From contig JAETXT010000002.1 of assembly GCA_019188255.1 (NCBI GenBank), forward strand, positions 5,766,001 through 5,830,000: 64,000 nucleotides of DNA, read 5' to 3'. This document shows, piece by piece, positions 11,466 to 22,629 of this stretch (position 1 is the stretch's first letter; each line of letters begins with the position of its first letter). The notes below the pieces were generated by a model, which did no database searches, was not told where the DNA came from, and was given only the letters and a program-made list of their open reading frames with translations. The translations under genes were made by a program, and so were the position numbers. Source of the stretch: Verticillium longisporum. Taxonomy: Eukaryota > Ascomycota > Sordariomycetes > Glomerellales > Plectosphaerellaceae.

Positions 11466-14340
11466 CTTGGCGAGAAGTCTGGTGACGGCAGGTCCCGAAG
11501 ATTGGAGATCGTGGAAGAGCTTGGGCTCAGGTTGACAAGATCTGAGGTTGACCACGAGAAGATGAGCTGTGCTGAGGAACTTGACTGAGCTTGAGCTTCA
11601 AGACGGCTCCTTACCTCGGAAGCCTCAGAGCTCAAGTCTTTATAGTCCTTGACAGCTTGACAACTCGGCCTTTTCCGTCGCCTGCTCAACGAAGGCCTGT
11701 CAAAGTCTGCTCACCAGCGAGCAACACCCCACGCTTTGTGACGACATGACAAGAGGCCACCCCGGCAGAGTCTCCGGGCTAAGGCGTAGCGGCCATGAGG
11801 CGACAGTAGATTCTTTCCTAGACTGGCACTTGAGCGGTGAAAAACGGTCCAGCCAGCAAAGGTTGTCCGATGCTGCGCTGCTACCGAGGCGATGCCAAGG
11901 TAAGCGTGACCTTGATGACCTGTTAAGCTTGAATTAGGCACCGCTTCTAGTGGCTTGAACCCCACCCCGTTCAGGGATCTGACCATTCGGACTAACGGCT
12001 TCGGGTATGTTGAGGTGGTTGGGGTCGTGGTTGAACGGGGTGGCGCCCGCCATCCGGGTTCTCAGGACCATCGGACTCGGGGACAAGTGGGGCGTTTCGG
12101 TGGACCTGATGCCGGCCATCAAGGTGCTCGCCGGAAATCCCTCGCTCGACTCCAGCCGACAGACCCCTCACCAGAGTCACGATGAACCAGGTAGGAACAT
12201 CTCGTGGCTTTTGCGATTCCGCAAGCGTGGTTCCAGCTGCGAAGCTCTCTGCTGAGGTAGATCGAGGGAAGTCCCTCTCGACTGTCGACTTCAGCCGGCA
12301 CAACAAGGCACCCGATTTTGACCCAAAAAACGCTTGTTTCTTCGCTTTAATACTGCTTCGTTCCTATTCCTTCGTGACTATACCGTCAAGAGCTCTTCAG
12401 GACATCCAGTCACTGTCGATAATCAAAATCTCAATCGCGACACTGCTTGAGTGGTGACTTCGAATCGAGACGCCGGAGCCTGTATTGTACTCTTCTATTA
12501 GCTCCATTCAGTTCTGCAGGGCTCGTGCGAAGACCCCGGGGAGGGGGGTATCGACACTTTTTCATGACGTTAACCAACGGTCGAGCCGAGCATCCTACTT
12601 CGCCGCGGGCGAGAGTATATGGAGGCTCAACGAGGCCAGGAGGACTGGACAGTTGGAATGGAAGATGAAAGAGATGGTTAGGAGGCCATTGAAAGTGAGG
12701 GGCAGTGGTCGTTCAAATAGTAGAAACCGATACAAGCCACATCATCACTGCATAGCCTGACATGCCGCCTGCATGAGTCTATGTTTGGGGAGACGGAACG
12801 TGATGTACTCTCCCTTTCAAATGCATGATTGTTTCAAATCACAGGACTCTTACGTTGACAGCCAGAGCCACCCCAGGGGTCAGCGGATCATTAGTCTCAG
12901 GGGTTATGCGTCACGAGGCTATAGATTGCTGGGAGACCTTCTTGAGATTGGTCCATTCCTTACCGGACGATGAATATGCGATTATGCCCCGTTTGTGCGC
13001 ACTTGGGTGCTCGGCGGTGGTGGTCTTGGCAGGCCAGCCAATGTCGTGCTTGTCAGGTTTCGAACATCCCTCCACTGACATGCGGAATAGCTAGTCCTGG
13101 TTGAGAAGACATTTTGGATCAAGCGCCTGTTTGGTCTGAAGTTTATTTGATTATTCCCAGAAGGTTCGAGGAGGAGGGGAATCATGATTCGAGATCGAGG
13201 TACTGCTCAGGTAGTGAGTATTATTTCTTAACCCAATCCTTAGGCATATGATTCCGCCTCATGGTTTCCACACCGTGTTCGCCAGTGATTGCATCATGAT
13301 CTCGATTACGCGGAGAACCTTGAGCTGTATCACATCTTCCATAGATGCCTTCTGATTTTCATCACAATGAATAGCGTCTGCCAGTGTCAGTCAGTATCTT
13401 CAACGTCTGATGATGGTCTTGATGGTAGTCGATTGTGAAACCCCGCTTGTCATCCACCACGAAGGTTCAGTGATGTAAATCTTACGATCTATGTATATTT
13501 AAAGCTCTCTGCGTGCTGTTGACAATCACCGAGTTCTCGACTCTCTGTTCTCACGATCACGTTGTCGTGGCCCGACGTGATCCCTGTCATAGACCACCCT
13601 TATATTGGTTTGAGTGGTGATTCGATTCAGTTTTGACTGCTCACACCTTTCTGGTTGAAGAAACACATCTAGATACATCTACGCTTAGTCGAGAAGATAA
13701 ATTCTCGCAACCCCAATCAATGCTCGATGGATGCAACGAGCCCTGATACACATTGGACTGCTTCAGAAACCCTGGGAAAGGTTGCAACATTAATACGCTC
13801 TAAACGTATCATAGCTTCGAGGGTCGCCTCCATGGCCAAGCAGGAACCCTCAAGTAGGTAGTAGGCATCTGTTGACAGCCTTCACATCTTTTAGTCAAGT
13901 TGAACATCCAGTTCTTCCAACGTAAGCCATCATACCAAGTTAAGTTCAAGGAGGTAGGGCAGCCTATAGTCATGCAGTGAGAAGCGGGAGCGCTACTTGC
14001 AGCAGTCCCTAGTCCTGTGTTCTTTTCAATTATGTCTCAAGTAGTCATCCCGTTATATGTAAGAGCACTTGCGCTCGTGAAGGGTGGGATGTTGTCTGTC
14101 AAAAGAAGTGATATCAGACCAACGGACCGGTTCTTCGTAGCGAGAATCAGTCTTGCAAAACCAAAAGCTGACCAGCCTGGGGTCGGTAGGGTCAGACGAC
14201 TCGAGGTGGACGCAGCCAGCGCGAAACTTAGGCTGCATGTGAGCTATGGCGCACATGCACTGCCTGGGGCTGTAATGGTCAGGCATGCCAAAGCAGGGAC
14301 CCCCGAGGGCCAAGGCGTGGCACCAGGCATGATTTTGCGG
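11466..14340. other. Long intergenic region (2.9 kb)
   Basis: It begins with the upstream region of the Asp f 2-like gene. Past about 11,700 I see only short overlapping frames on both strands with no recognisable domain, and no RNA gene. Confidence 0.5.
11637..11647 (-). promoter_or_regulatory. Possible TATA box of the Asp f 2-like gene
   Basis: On the minus strand this reads GGACTATAAAGAC, about 175 bp upstream of the start codon. No obvious zinc-responsive (Zap1/ZafA-type ACC..AAGGT) site was noticed nearby. Confidence 0.45.
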
Positions 14341-14870
14341 TTAATTGTTTCGGTAATCGTCCAGATAAGTTAATGCCTTTATGGAGAACGTTGCGGTTGA
14401 TATCATCGTTGGCAAGTCCGAGACGCCAGCATCAGAGTTCTCAAGCATATTTTCGCCGACTCCAGGCAGATCCTTGATGATCCTAATGCCGAGCTGTCTA
14501 AGCTTTACAGCAGGACCAATACCAGAGTGATTGAAGATCTGGGGACTGTCAAAAGTATCACCAGAAGCCGTGAACTCCCACCTGGCCCTGAGGCGTTGAA
14601 GAGTGCCTTTATTGTCTTTGATCCAGCGAGGATCAGTCTTGTAGATGGCCTCGCTCTTAAGAACCTCGAAATCGATTGCGGTGGGAGTCTTTCCCTTATT
14701 GTTCAAGGGAGCCTTCGTAAAAAGGCTCTAAGGGGAATATTTGGGGGGTTATTGAGGGTGCCGTGATTGTAGCTGTTTGGACCCGACCAGCGTCCCTCGG
14801 AGTCCATGTGCAGACTCATGCGTCTGCTAGTCGCATTCAGGCTCAGTCCCATTGACGTCTCTAGTAAAAA
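14341..14870 (-). pseudogene. Fragment of a GMC oxidoreductase
   Basis: The minus-strand frame from 14706 down to 14341 contains a near-consensus second GMC signature (FDSPQIFNHSGIGPAVKLRQLG) followed by DLPGVGENM. These are hallmarks of the FAD-dependent glucose-methanol-choline family. A second frame just upstream (about 14703-14850) ends in LNNPPNIPL, which fits the stretch that normally precedes this region, but it is out of frame. The N-terminal FAD-binding half and the C-terminal His/Asn catalytic end are not visible. It is therefore an internal relic of a gene normally about 550-650 residues long. A second, different GMC relic lies at 24,515. Confidence 0.8.
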
Positions 14871-16281
14871 GCTCGGGAATACTGTTTGTAACTCGACTAG
14901 TAGCATTGGCGAGGCCATGCATGATGCGCAACATATTGGCCTTGTTGGTCCACGAGTCGTCGCGGGCGCTCATCTTGAGCCAGCTATACATAGCTTCGCA
15001 CAGAAAGCTACCGGAGGCAGTCCTTCCCGTGCTTGTCAGCCGCCATCTGCTACCTTTGTATATAGCCCTACCATCGAATCACGGCGGTGCTTTTTCAGCG
15101 CCAGTACGATAGACGTGAACTTTGGACCCCTCCACACAGGCTTTGCGTACACCTTCGGCACCTCTGGCACCGGACACGCGCGCGCATGCAGGCTACCTCG
15201 GCGTACATAACCGCTGCCGCCTTCGGTAAGAGCACTTATTCAGCCATGCATATGTCCCACATCTTCCCAGGCATGCAGAAACACGGCCTCGACGGTTGAA
15301 TGATTGCCAAAGACGGTTCCGGCGACGTCGTGTAACTTGTGTTGGACGAACATATCACTGCCAATGTTACAGGCGGCATGAAGTACCGCAGCATTGCCCC
15401 AAGAATGCATCTGGCTTTTTGGTGTATACCCCTCCAGTCGCTGACGAGTTTAATGCAAACCGAGGCAATGGGTGTTGGCGCGGACACACCTCGCGCACTG
15501 CTGCCGCCACCTGCAACGCTCTCGAGGTGAGACTGTGCTATAAAGGAACATTACATGTGCCCCTAACAGTAGGAATACTTATTAAGAAGGATAACTTGTG
15601 TTGCTCTTCATTGTCTCTTATGATCGTGAAGGCCAGTGTGTTGCTAAACCTGGCTACGCCATGTAAGCAAGCTCAGCATTCGCGTGGTCCTGACATCTGG
15701 GTCTCCGCCGACGAACTCGAAGCTCCAAACAATCCTCGTCGCACATCGCAACATGGACCCCAATTACAATTCAGATTAAAACGGCCCTTTGACTAGGGGT
15801 GTTTCAACTCCATACATCCGTACTCCGCTTTGGAGCGCAAGTGAACACGATACGCTGACGCCTACCCGAGTAAGCCGGCATCCCTGCGTCAACCAAGGTT
15901 CGCTGATCACAGCGGCAGTGGTCATGCCGTTGTGCAATACAATCGCCCCTTGTGGACCCGTTCAATTCAATTACCCTTGCATTTGATGGCGATCAAGCAC
16001 CGAGGGCAATGCGGGAAGGCGTTCATCGACCATTCTTGGCATTTGAAACTTCGGATGACTCGAATCCCCATGGTCATTTGATCGGCCCGTGCCCTTACTG
16101 ATATTCATTCATCTGGACTGCTTCCCGTTGACAATGTCCTCGTCGTCTTGTCTAGGCCTCTTCATTAAATCTCATTGATCTTACAAGACCCTGGTGGTCA
16201 CTTGCTTCATTGTCACCCCTTTTCAATCTTCACTTTCGTCCGGTTACGTGATTCATTGACTTGATATTTATTTACTTCACA
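14871..16281. other. Intergenic, no gene recognised
   Basis: It may include further unrecognisable debris of the GMC gene at its left edge. The right end is the upstream region of the LPMO-like gene. No other gene is supported. Confidence 0.45.
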
Positions 16282-16890
16282 ATGTTGTCTTCAATTGCTC
16301 TTGCTTCAGCCATCATGGCCACCACCATCTCGGGCCACGGCAACCTCGTCACACCTCCTCCTCGTGTTCCTGGCCCAGCCATGGAGGCAGCCTGCGGCCA
16401 GCAGAACGTCGACTCTGTGCTCGCAGACTCCGGTATCCCGCTAGAGAACTTTCGCAATGTCCCCGCAACCTGTACGTTCTTCAATAGATTATTCTGGTGC
16501 CTCGGGGAGAAGACTAACTCGACAGGCCAACTCGATTTGTGTCGCGGCGCTACATTCGCAGACAATACGGACCGTGTTCAGACCTTCACCGCCGGTCAGG
16601 TCGTACCGATCACGGCCGAGATTCCTATCCCGCACGAGGGGCCCTGCAATGTTTCCCTTGTCGACACAGCGTCCAATACTGTCATCGGTCTACCTCTTAT
16701 CTTGTTCCAGAGCTACGCAGACGAGAATCTCGCCCAGCTCCCTCCAAACAACACGGCGTTTGAAGTCACTATTCCTCAGCTGCAGCCTGGGCAGTGCACA
16801 CTAGCAGGCGAGTGCACGATGCAGTGGTTCTGGTTCGGTACCAACGCTCAGCAGACTTACGAGAGCTGCGTCGACTTTGTGTTGGCTTAG
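16282..16890 (+). CDS. AA16-type LPMO-like secreted protein
   Basis: Exons 16282-16471 and 16526-16890, giving 184 residues. The 54-bp intron (GTACGT, branch CTAAC, TCGACAG) is a multiple of three and has no stop, so an unspliced message would add 18 residues. Splicing restores ..PATCQLDLCRG.., which looks like the family. The signal peptide is residues 1-18 and cleavage would expose His19 (HGNLVTPPPR). His100 (IPIPHEG) is the likely second ligand of a copper histidine brace. The end QWFWFGTNAQQTYESCVDF provides the usual aromatic residue near the copper. Seven cysteines are present. LPMOs cleave polysaccharides (cellulose, chitin) oxidatively outside the cell. Assignment to AA16 rather than another small chitin-binding-4/LPMO group is from memory of the pattern and is uncertain. 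There is no carbohydrate-binding module. Confidence 0.72.
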   Translation: MLSSIALASAIMATTISGHGNLVTPPPRVPGPAMEAACGQQNVDSVLADSGIPLENFRNVPATCTFFNRLFWCLGEKTNSTGQLDLCRGATFADNTDRVQTFTAGQVVPITAEIPIPHEGPCNVSLVDTASNTVIGLPLILFQSYADENLAQLPPNNTAFEVTIPQLQPGQCTLAGECTMQWFWFGTNAQQTYESCVDFVLA

Positions 16891-17240
16891 ATTTGGTAGG
16901 AGGAACAGGCCGTTGCTATTTCATTGTATAAATCAAAGAAATTGACAGACTGGTTGTATGCCAGTGCATAAAGATGCTGCTAGATTGAACTCACGAAAGA
17001 CTAGCCAACGAACGGGTGAACAACATTGAACCGATCTGCCACTTGCTGGGCACCCTTGCTGCCTGATCTTCACTGGAATTGCACTCTAGCATTCTTCATA
17101 TGAGGAAATAAATATATTGTACGGGCCAATTATTGATTTGTCACGAATGTTTTAAACCTTGAATTGTTATGAATTGTACCCTTTTCACCGCTGTCCAGTA
17201 TCAGCCCTCTTGCATTGTCCAAATCAGCTGGTGTGACCGT
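16891..17240. other. Spacer between convergent genes
   Basis: About 350 bp of 3' flanks, somewhat AT-rich, between the LPMO-like and HsbA-like genes. No gene is seen. Confidence 0.5.
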
Positions 17241-17907
17241 TTACAGTCCAATCGAAGCAATCAGTCGGGACAGGATACCGCCGAGCTCGGCAATCACGGT
17301 AGAGAGGCCAGTGATGCCAATGGCAAGGCTAGCCCTCGCAGCCCTGGCAGCCTCACCGAAGGTTGTCAGGGGTGTAACGAAGGGCTGGATGGCCGCCTTG
17401 ACAGCATCGACTTCGCTCTTAATGGCGCTCTTGAGGGCAGGAGTAAGGTCGGTGGCGGTCAGACGCACAGTGGCGCCGATATCGCGGAGAATACGCTGCG
17501 CAGCAGCAATAGCATCACGAACTTCGTTAATTTGAGCCTGAGTAAGATCCTTGAGATCCCCTCCGATCGCGCCACCGGCGCCTGTGGTCCCCTTGGTAAT
17601 GTCATCGGTGGCCTTCTTGAGTGCGTCGGCGATGCCCTGGATGTTTGTCTTTAGGACAACCTCAACCTGGGCCTCAACATTGTTCTTGACCTCGGCGACG
17701 GCACCCTCTTGTCATGACAAGGTCAGTCATCTCTCAAGCTTCAAAGACAAAGTTCCACCTACGGATAGCCTGGATGTTGCCCTTTGTGGCGCTGTCGAGC
17801 GTCGCGACAGCATTCTTCACGGTACCAATCGCCGTGTTCTGGCGAGCCTGCAGCGCAGGTGCAGCCGAAGCGAAAGAGACGAGAGAGAGGATGTTGAGGA
17901 ACTTCAT
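17241..17907 (-). CDS. HsbA/galactomannoprotein-like secreted protein
   Basis: Exons 17907-17763 and 17707-17241, with a 55-bp intron (17708-17762, GTAGGT..GACAAG) that rejoins the frame as ..NIQAIQ/GAVAEVK... The product is 203 residues with a clear signal peptide (MKFLNILSLVSFASAAPA). The rest is an Ala/Lys/Asp-rich, cysteine-free series of predicted amphipathic helices with repeated A..I..V spacing, matching the HsbA (hydrophobic surface binding protein A) / cell wall mannoprotein Mp1 group. Such proteins sit in the wall or medium; Aspergillus HsbA coats hydrophobic surfaces, and Mp1-type members bind fatty acids. Which applies here is open. The C-terminus is hydrophobic (ILSRLIASIGL), but no clear GPI site was seen. 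Confidence 0.82.
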
Positions 17908-20093
17908 TTCGAGTGAATAACCTAAGTGGAGCCTGCGAATAGATTGAGATGGTGTTGTTGATCTCCGGTGTATAACTGTAGGAGAGATGTGTGAGTGTTG
18001 ATGGAATTTCAAGATGCCTTTTGGGGGTTCGAGGACGCAATATATATACACGAAATGAAGGCTATGTCGCCTCGTCCTTGTCTACATGCTACCTTCAAAT
18101 CCACATCTCAAGTCCATTCCACTTTGCAAAATCACCTACATTCCGTTTTCGTGCCACGGGACTGTCATGATCCGGCTCTGCTGAACATCAAGACGAGCAG
18201 CCGGTCGTCAGCAAGGGCTGAGAATGATCCAGACCTGATCTCAACATGACACGCGAATCATCAGCCACGCTTCGCGGGTGGCTTCCTGTAGAGCAGCCCG
18301 AAGGCGCCAAGCTCTACAATTCAGAAAGAAAAGCCCTTGGCCTAAATTCGGAACGACGAGGAGGCCGCGCGACGGACACGCGCTACGTGCTTCTCAAGGG
18401 GTGTGTCAGTTTTGAGTTGCGGGGCCGTTGTCTTGTGTTCCAGTCGACACTCAGCTTGACCGGGCATCTTGGAACTCATGTTCTCGGTATCTTCCGCATC
18501 AGACATACTGCATCAGGCCTTGTTTGTGTCCCAAGGGTTGGCCCTCAGTCTGCTGGCGGTGAACTTGTTCGTGACATGCTGAGCACAATGTCTCTGGCCA
18601 AGCATCATTCCACCAGTCAAAGCCATGCTGTCACGAGGACCTGGGCAGAGCTCGAACTTCACGAGCGCCTGTCAAATGTGTCTAGGCCCGTGGCAAGGCT
18701 GATGAAAGTGGCTTGTGGTTGTTGAGACACTAGAGCATGCTCGCCCGCGACCCGCGACTAGAGTCATGGATGAAAACGGGAGGTCTAGGCTCGATCGTGC
18801 ATTCATGTCTCATCTGCCTCGCTCGTTCCGTGCCACCTGCGGCCTGCCGTTGAGAGTTATGGAGATGGAAATGAGGAATTGAGGAGCGCAAATGGCTGAC
18901 CGCCATCGGATTGAGTGCTTGGGCCTCCTCTCCATCTAGCTCGCGAGGTTGACGTCGCGGGCAAGCCCGATCCGCGCTACCTCCGCAAGCGGCCGCTGTC
19001 AAAGCCATTCACGACTGTAGCCGTGCCCATGCTCATTCCGCCACCTGATTGCAGTGTGTCGCTCGAGGTTTGACAGAGGGGACGCATGGGAGGGACATGT
19101 CTCAGCCAGAGCGCGCCGAGAACCTCTCGATGCGAAGATCGAGAACTTGCTAAAGACCTCCGTCACCTTGGCAATCATGGACCTTCGTCGAGGCCACACG
19201 GCGACGCGGGCCCAGGCGAGGTTCGAGAGCGCAAGATGTCTTCAAAGGTGCAGATCTCGGTCCGGCGGCTAGAGAGTTGTAGCCGAATGCTCTACGTCTC
19301 AGGCATCCGATCAATGGTCGCCACCCAGCGCGACCCTTCACGGGGTCCGGGTGTTTTGTTCTCCCTCGAATGCGAGCAATGCTATTGTCATCAGCGTTCC
19401 AGACCCCTCTCAGTCATTCTCATGTTTGCATGACGGTAAGTCGACTTGAACTTTGGTAATCGTGAGACCCCGGTAGCCAGGTGATGAGTGCTTCGGCTCG
19501 AAAGCCATTGGTCATGCCCATGCTCTACGGTGGTCTTCGATATGGAAGATCTGACACTGGCAAGTGAATGTTCCTCCTCTCAAATGTGCAGACTGTCGAT
19601 TGCCACGATGAGCACGAAGATCCAGTCCAATGACGGAGGAGGCGTTGAATATCCGAGCCTCTCGCAGACATTCCTTCGCAAAGACAACCCAATGATGATC
19701 AAATGCCGTCTTGAAGATTCTCTCTTCTTGCTCCGCTTTGGAGATCGACATTCACTCGAGCAGTATTTTGAGTCAATCTTCAGACGACGCCACACACTTG
19801 TCTGGCGTGGATGAAGAATTGTCTACATGGTTGTGTGCGACAAACTTCAACGGTAGACGCCATGGCAACCTCGTAAAGTGTCGTGATAGGTCTTCAAATC
19901 ATTTTCAAGTGGTTCACGGCATGTTCGCTCCGGCTCAGATGCTCCGTTGGCGAAACTTGCGTTTGCCGATCAGCCAGGTCATTGCCAAGCATCAACAAAG
20001 ACATCTTCAATCGTCGTATTATTTCGTAAGGTAATGGGTGCGTGTCATCGTTTTCGTGCCTCCATTCTTTCCTCTGCCGAGATGCCAGTGCCG
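17908..20093. other. Intergenic region (2.2 kb)
   Basis: The left end is the HsbA-like upstream region. One plus-strand frame of 159 codons (18246-18725) has no recognisable domain, signal peptide or codon pattern that would support it as a gene. No RNA or repeat is seen. Confidence 0.45.
18040..18049 (-). promoter_or_regulatory. Possible TATA box of the HsbA-like gene
   Basis: The minus strand reads TGTATATATATT about 135 bp upstream of the start codon. Confidence 0.45.
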
Positions 20094-20936
20094 TCATGAG
20101 GATTCAGGCGCCGCCACCACTTGTTCCACCTTTTTCACACGCTTTCCCTCGAGACCTCCCATAACGCCAGCAGCAATCGACACGCCAAAGGCCGAGCAAA
20201 GGAACAAAGGCACAGCCCACTGCGGACGCGTATGTCTGTTGTAACCCCACATGAACCCTGACAGCACGGCCTGGAAGACGGTGTTCATGACGTTCAAACC
20301 AATGACGGTTGCCAGCTTCCACAGCGCCGTCGGCGACGCGCGCAGCCCCGAATAGGGCGCATCCGGGATAGACCGGGCGGGATGGGGTACCACCGCCAGT
20401 GCACCGCCCTTGGAAAGCCAATCGTCGACTTCGTCGGGCCCGAGGTCGCTAGGGAGCTCCTGCGAGCCGGGCAGGCGAAACCACGAGCGGTAGGAGGCAG
20501 CGAGGCGGCGCAGGGCCAAGGAGTCGTGGGCGAAGTGGTGTTGGACAAGGCGCCAGGCGTCGCGAGCGCGCTGGGGCGCCAGGCCAAAGGCCATGACGCA
20601 GAAGAGGGCGTTCAGAATCTGGGAGTCGATCTCTATCCATATGCGGCGCGGCGAGTTGATGTCGTTGCAAGTCGGGTGGCACATGGCGGGCGCGGCGTTG
20701 CAGAGCAGCAAGAAGATCATGCCGCCCCACGCCACAACGTTGAGACAGTAGATTATGATGACGATTTTGACCAGTGTCATGTCGCGCAGCCAGGCGGTCG
20801 CCGTCTGCATCATGGTCGGTGGTGGTCGTCGCGAGGCAGATGGTCCGCTGGGCTCAATTACGGCTGGCTGTAGGGCCTCGTAGGCGGTGTTTTCTTGCCA
20901 TGGTAGCAGCTCGCTTGCTTTCTGATTCGTCGTCAT
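20094..20936 (-). CDS. DUF2985-family membrane protein
   Basis: Single exon, 280 residues. Residues 55-80 form the first membrane segment (VKIVIIIYCLNVVAWGGMIF), followed by the family's characteristic sequence CNAAPAMC.P.C..INSPRRIWIEIDSQILNALFC, which includes a second hydrophobic stretch. Two more hydrophobic stretches lie near residues 205-230 and 240-262. The N-terminus is hydrophilic and the tail is lysine-rich. DUF2985 proteins are common multi-spanning membrane proteins in filamentous fungi and have no established biochemical role. The frame is intact with high third-position GC, unlike the decayed repeats to the right. Confidence 0.85.
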   Translation of the reverse strand: MTTNQKASELLPWQENTAYEALQPAVIEPSGPSASRRPPPTMMQTATAWLRDMTLVKIVIIIYCLNVVAWGGMIFLLLCNAAPAMCHPTCNDINSPRRIWIEIDSQILNALFCVMAFGLAPQRARDAWRLVQHHFAHDSLALRRLAASYRSWFRLPGSQELPSDLGPDEVDDWLSKGGALAVVPHPARSIPDAPYSGLRASPTALWKLATVIGLNVMNTVFQAVLSGFMWGYNRHTRPQWAVPLFLCSAFGVSIAAGVMGGLEGKRVKKVEQVVAAPESS

Positions 20937-22629
20937 AGCAGCGGTCTTGTTGGCATTCTGATCGGTCTTCTGCTCGGATAGGGGGGCGCTGGGTACAGCT
21001 CTCGTCGTCGGTATTCGGGTTGGTGTTGCAATTGCGTAGGTACACGCGGCTTGGGCCTCTGTTGGCTGGGCAAGTGGCGATCAACTCGAAGTCTTACTTT
21101 TATGCAGATTGCGGGCGTCACCCGTCTTAAACGATATTTCAGGAGTCGAATCAGCAGGGTTCATGGTGATGACCAGCTTTCAAACGCCCCTTGGGCTTGG
21201 CTGCCCACTTCAACACGTACACGCTCGCATTCCTCGTACCCCTCGGTCCCTAGCCAGATTAAGTCACAGTGATAGATGCGCGGGATGGCCATAGCGTCGA
21301 AGTACGAATCGCTAGAACTAGAAGCGAGAGTGAGCGACGGGGCGCCCGAGGAAGCGAGAGTGCGGGTAGCGTACGAGTGAGATTGCGCGGCACTTGAAGG
21401 TCTACCATATAGCCAGGACCACAGCCGTCGGGGTGCTGGTAACGTTAACCTTGTATTGCTGGACGCTTTCCAGGCTGCTGGTAGCTGACCATCTGCTCTG
21501 TTGGTGGTATCTTGAATAACTCAACGCTTTGCGATAGATCCCACTACAGAGCAATGCCTACGTGCTGTGAAGCCTTCATTCTGTAAAGCAGTCAATCTGG
21601 ATTCCAACCCTTCGGAATGATATTGTAATTACATGTCTTGTTCCCCATGGGCCTTCGTCTATCGATTGGTCCTCATGTTGACCTGCAGTCGTTCTAGTGT
21701 ATAGGTACGCGCTCTACCAAAATCAATTCGGCCCCTGAACGCATGACCTCATGAAGCTTTGATGTCTCGCGCACGGAGTACGAGCTCATACAAAGGACAT
21801 TAATGTCTAAGGATAGGTTTAAGTAAAGAACATGTGTATCCTTTGCATGAAACAAGTATTCGTGCAGCATTCGCGGGTCATCAGCAAAGAAAGAAGAGGA
21901 TAGACCACCGCGCCGGTAAGTGAATGACCTACCCCGATGATTGTGAGTCTACCTTAGCTCAGCGTCAACTGCCCGGCCCCGCCTGAGAGGCGATCACGAG
22001 ATCATTGATCATTCAGTCCCGTGGGGAGATGCAACTCATGAGGATCTAGACTGCCCTAAGGCGTAGGCACCTTGTGATCCCTACCACTTGAGGCTAACGC
22101 CTCGGGTCGAAATACTTTCCACGGTCTTTGCCTGTCGCAGCACAATGATCACCAACGACGAAGACCAGGCAGACAAGGGTAGAAGCGAGCCTGGGTGTCA
22201 AACCCACAATCTGGCGCTTACAGTGTCCAACGGCCCAACGGCCATGTTGATGGCGCAGGGTATCATTCGGCTAAGGGCTCTACCTATCCGCGAGCCTGAA
22301 AACGCGGCGTCTAACCCCTGAGTTGCGCTGGAACAGGACCACGAAAGCCTGAAGCAATTCGATGAACGTTGTGTGTGTAAAGGGGGACGGACGACCGAGC
22401 CGCGTCGTCGTCGGGCTCGCCAGCATGGAACAAGCGCTCAAACCTTAACGACTTGATTTCTTTGACGGCTGTTAATTCTTGACAATCCCATGATCCTTCC
22501 TCCTGCAAACTTCCCGGCGTGCCCCTCTGTCAAGTTCCCTCTGTCAAGTATCGCCAGGATCGTCTGCTTATCGCTCCTCGTTCCCTTGCGATCACTTTAC
22601 CTTTCGCGCTGCATCCTTGGCAGGACAAG
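20937..22629. other. Intergenic region (1.7 kb)
   Basis: It holds the upstream regions of two diverging genes. I see only short frames and no RNA genes or repeats. Confidence 0.45.

Noticed and set aside
10581..11588. 335-codon plus-strand frame
   Set aside because: Exact shadow of the Asp f 2-like gene on the other strand; Gly/Val/Ala-rich as expected for the complement of that gene.
18246..18725. 159-codon plus-strand frame between the HsbA-like and DUF2985 genes
   Set aside because: No family resemblance, no splice context and no codon evidence; not listed as a gene.
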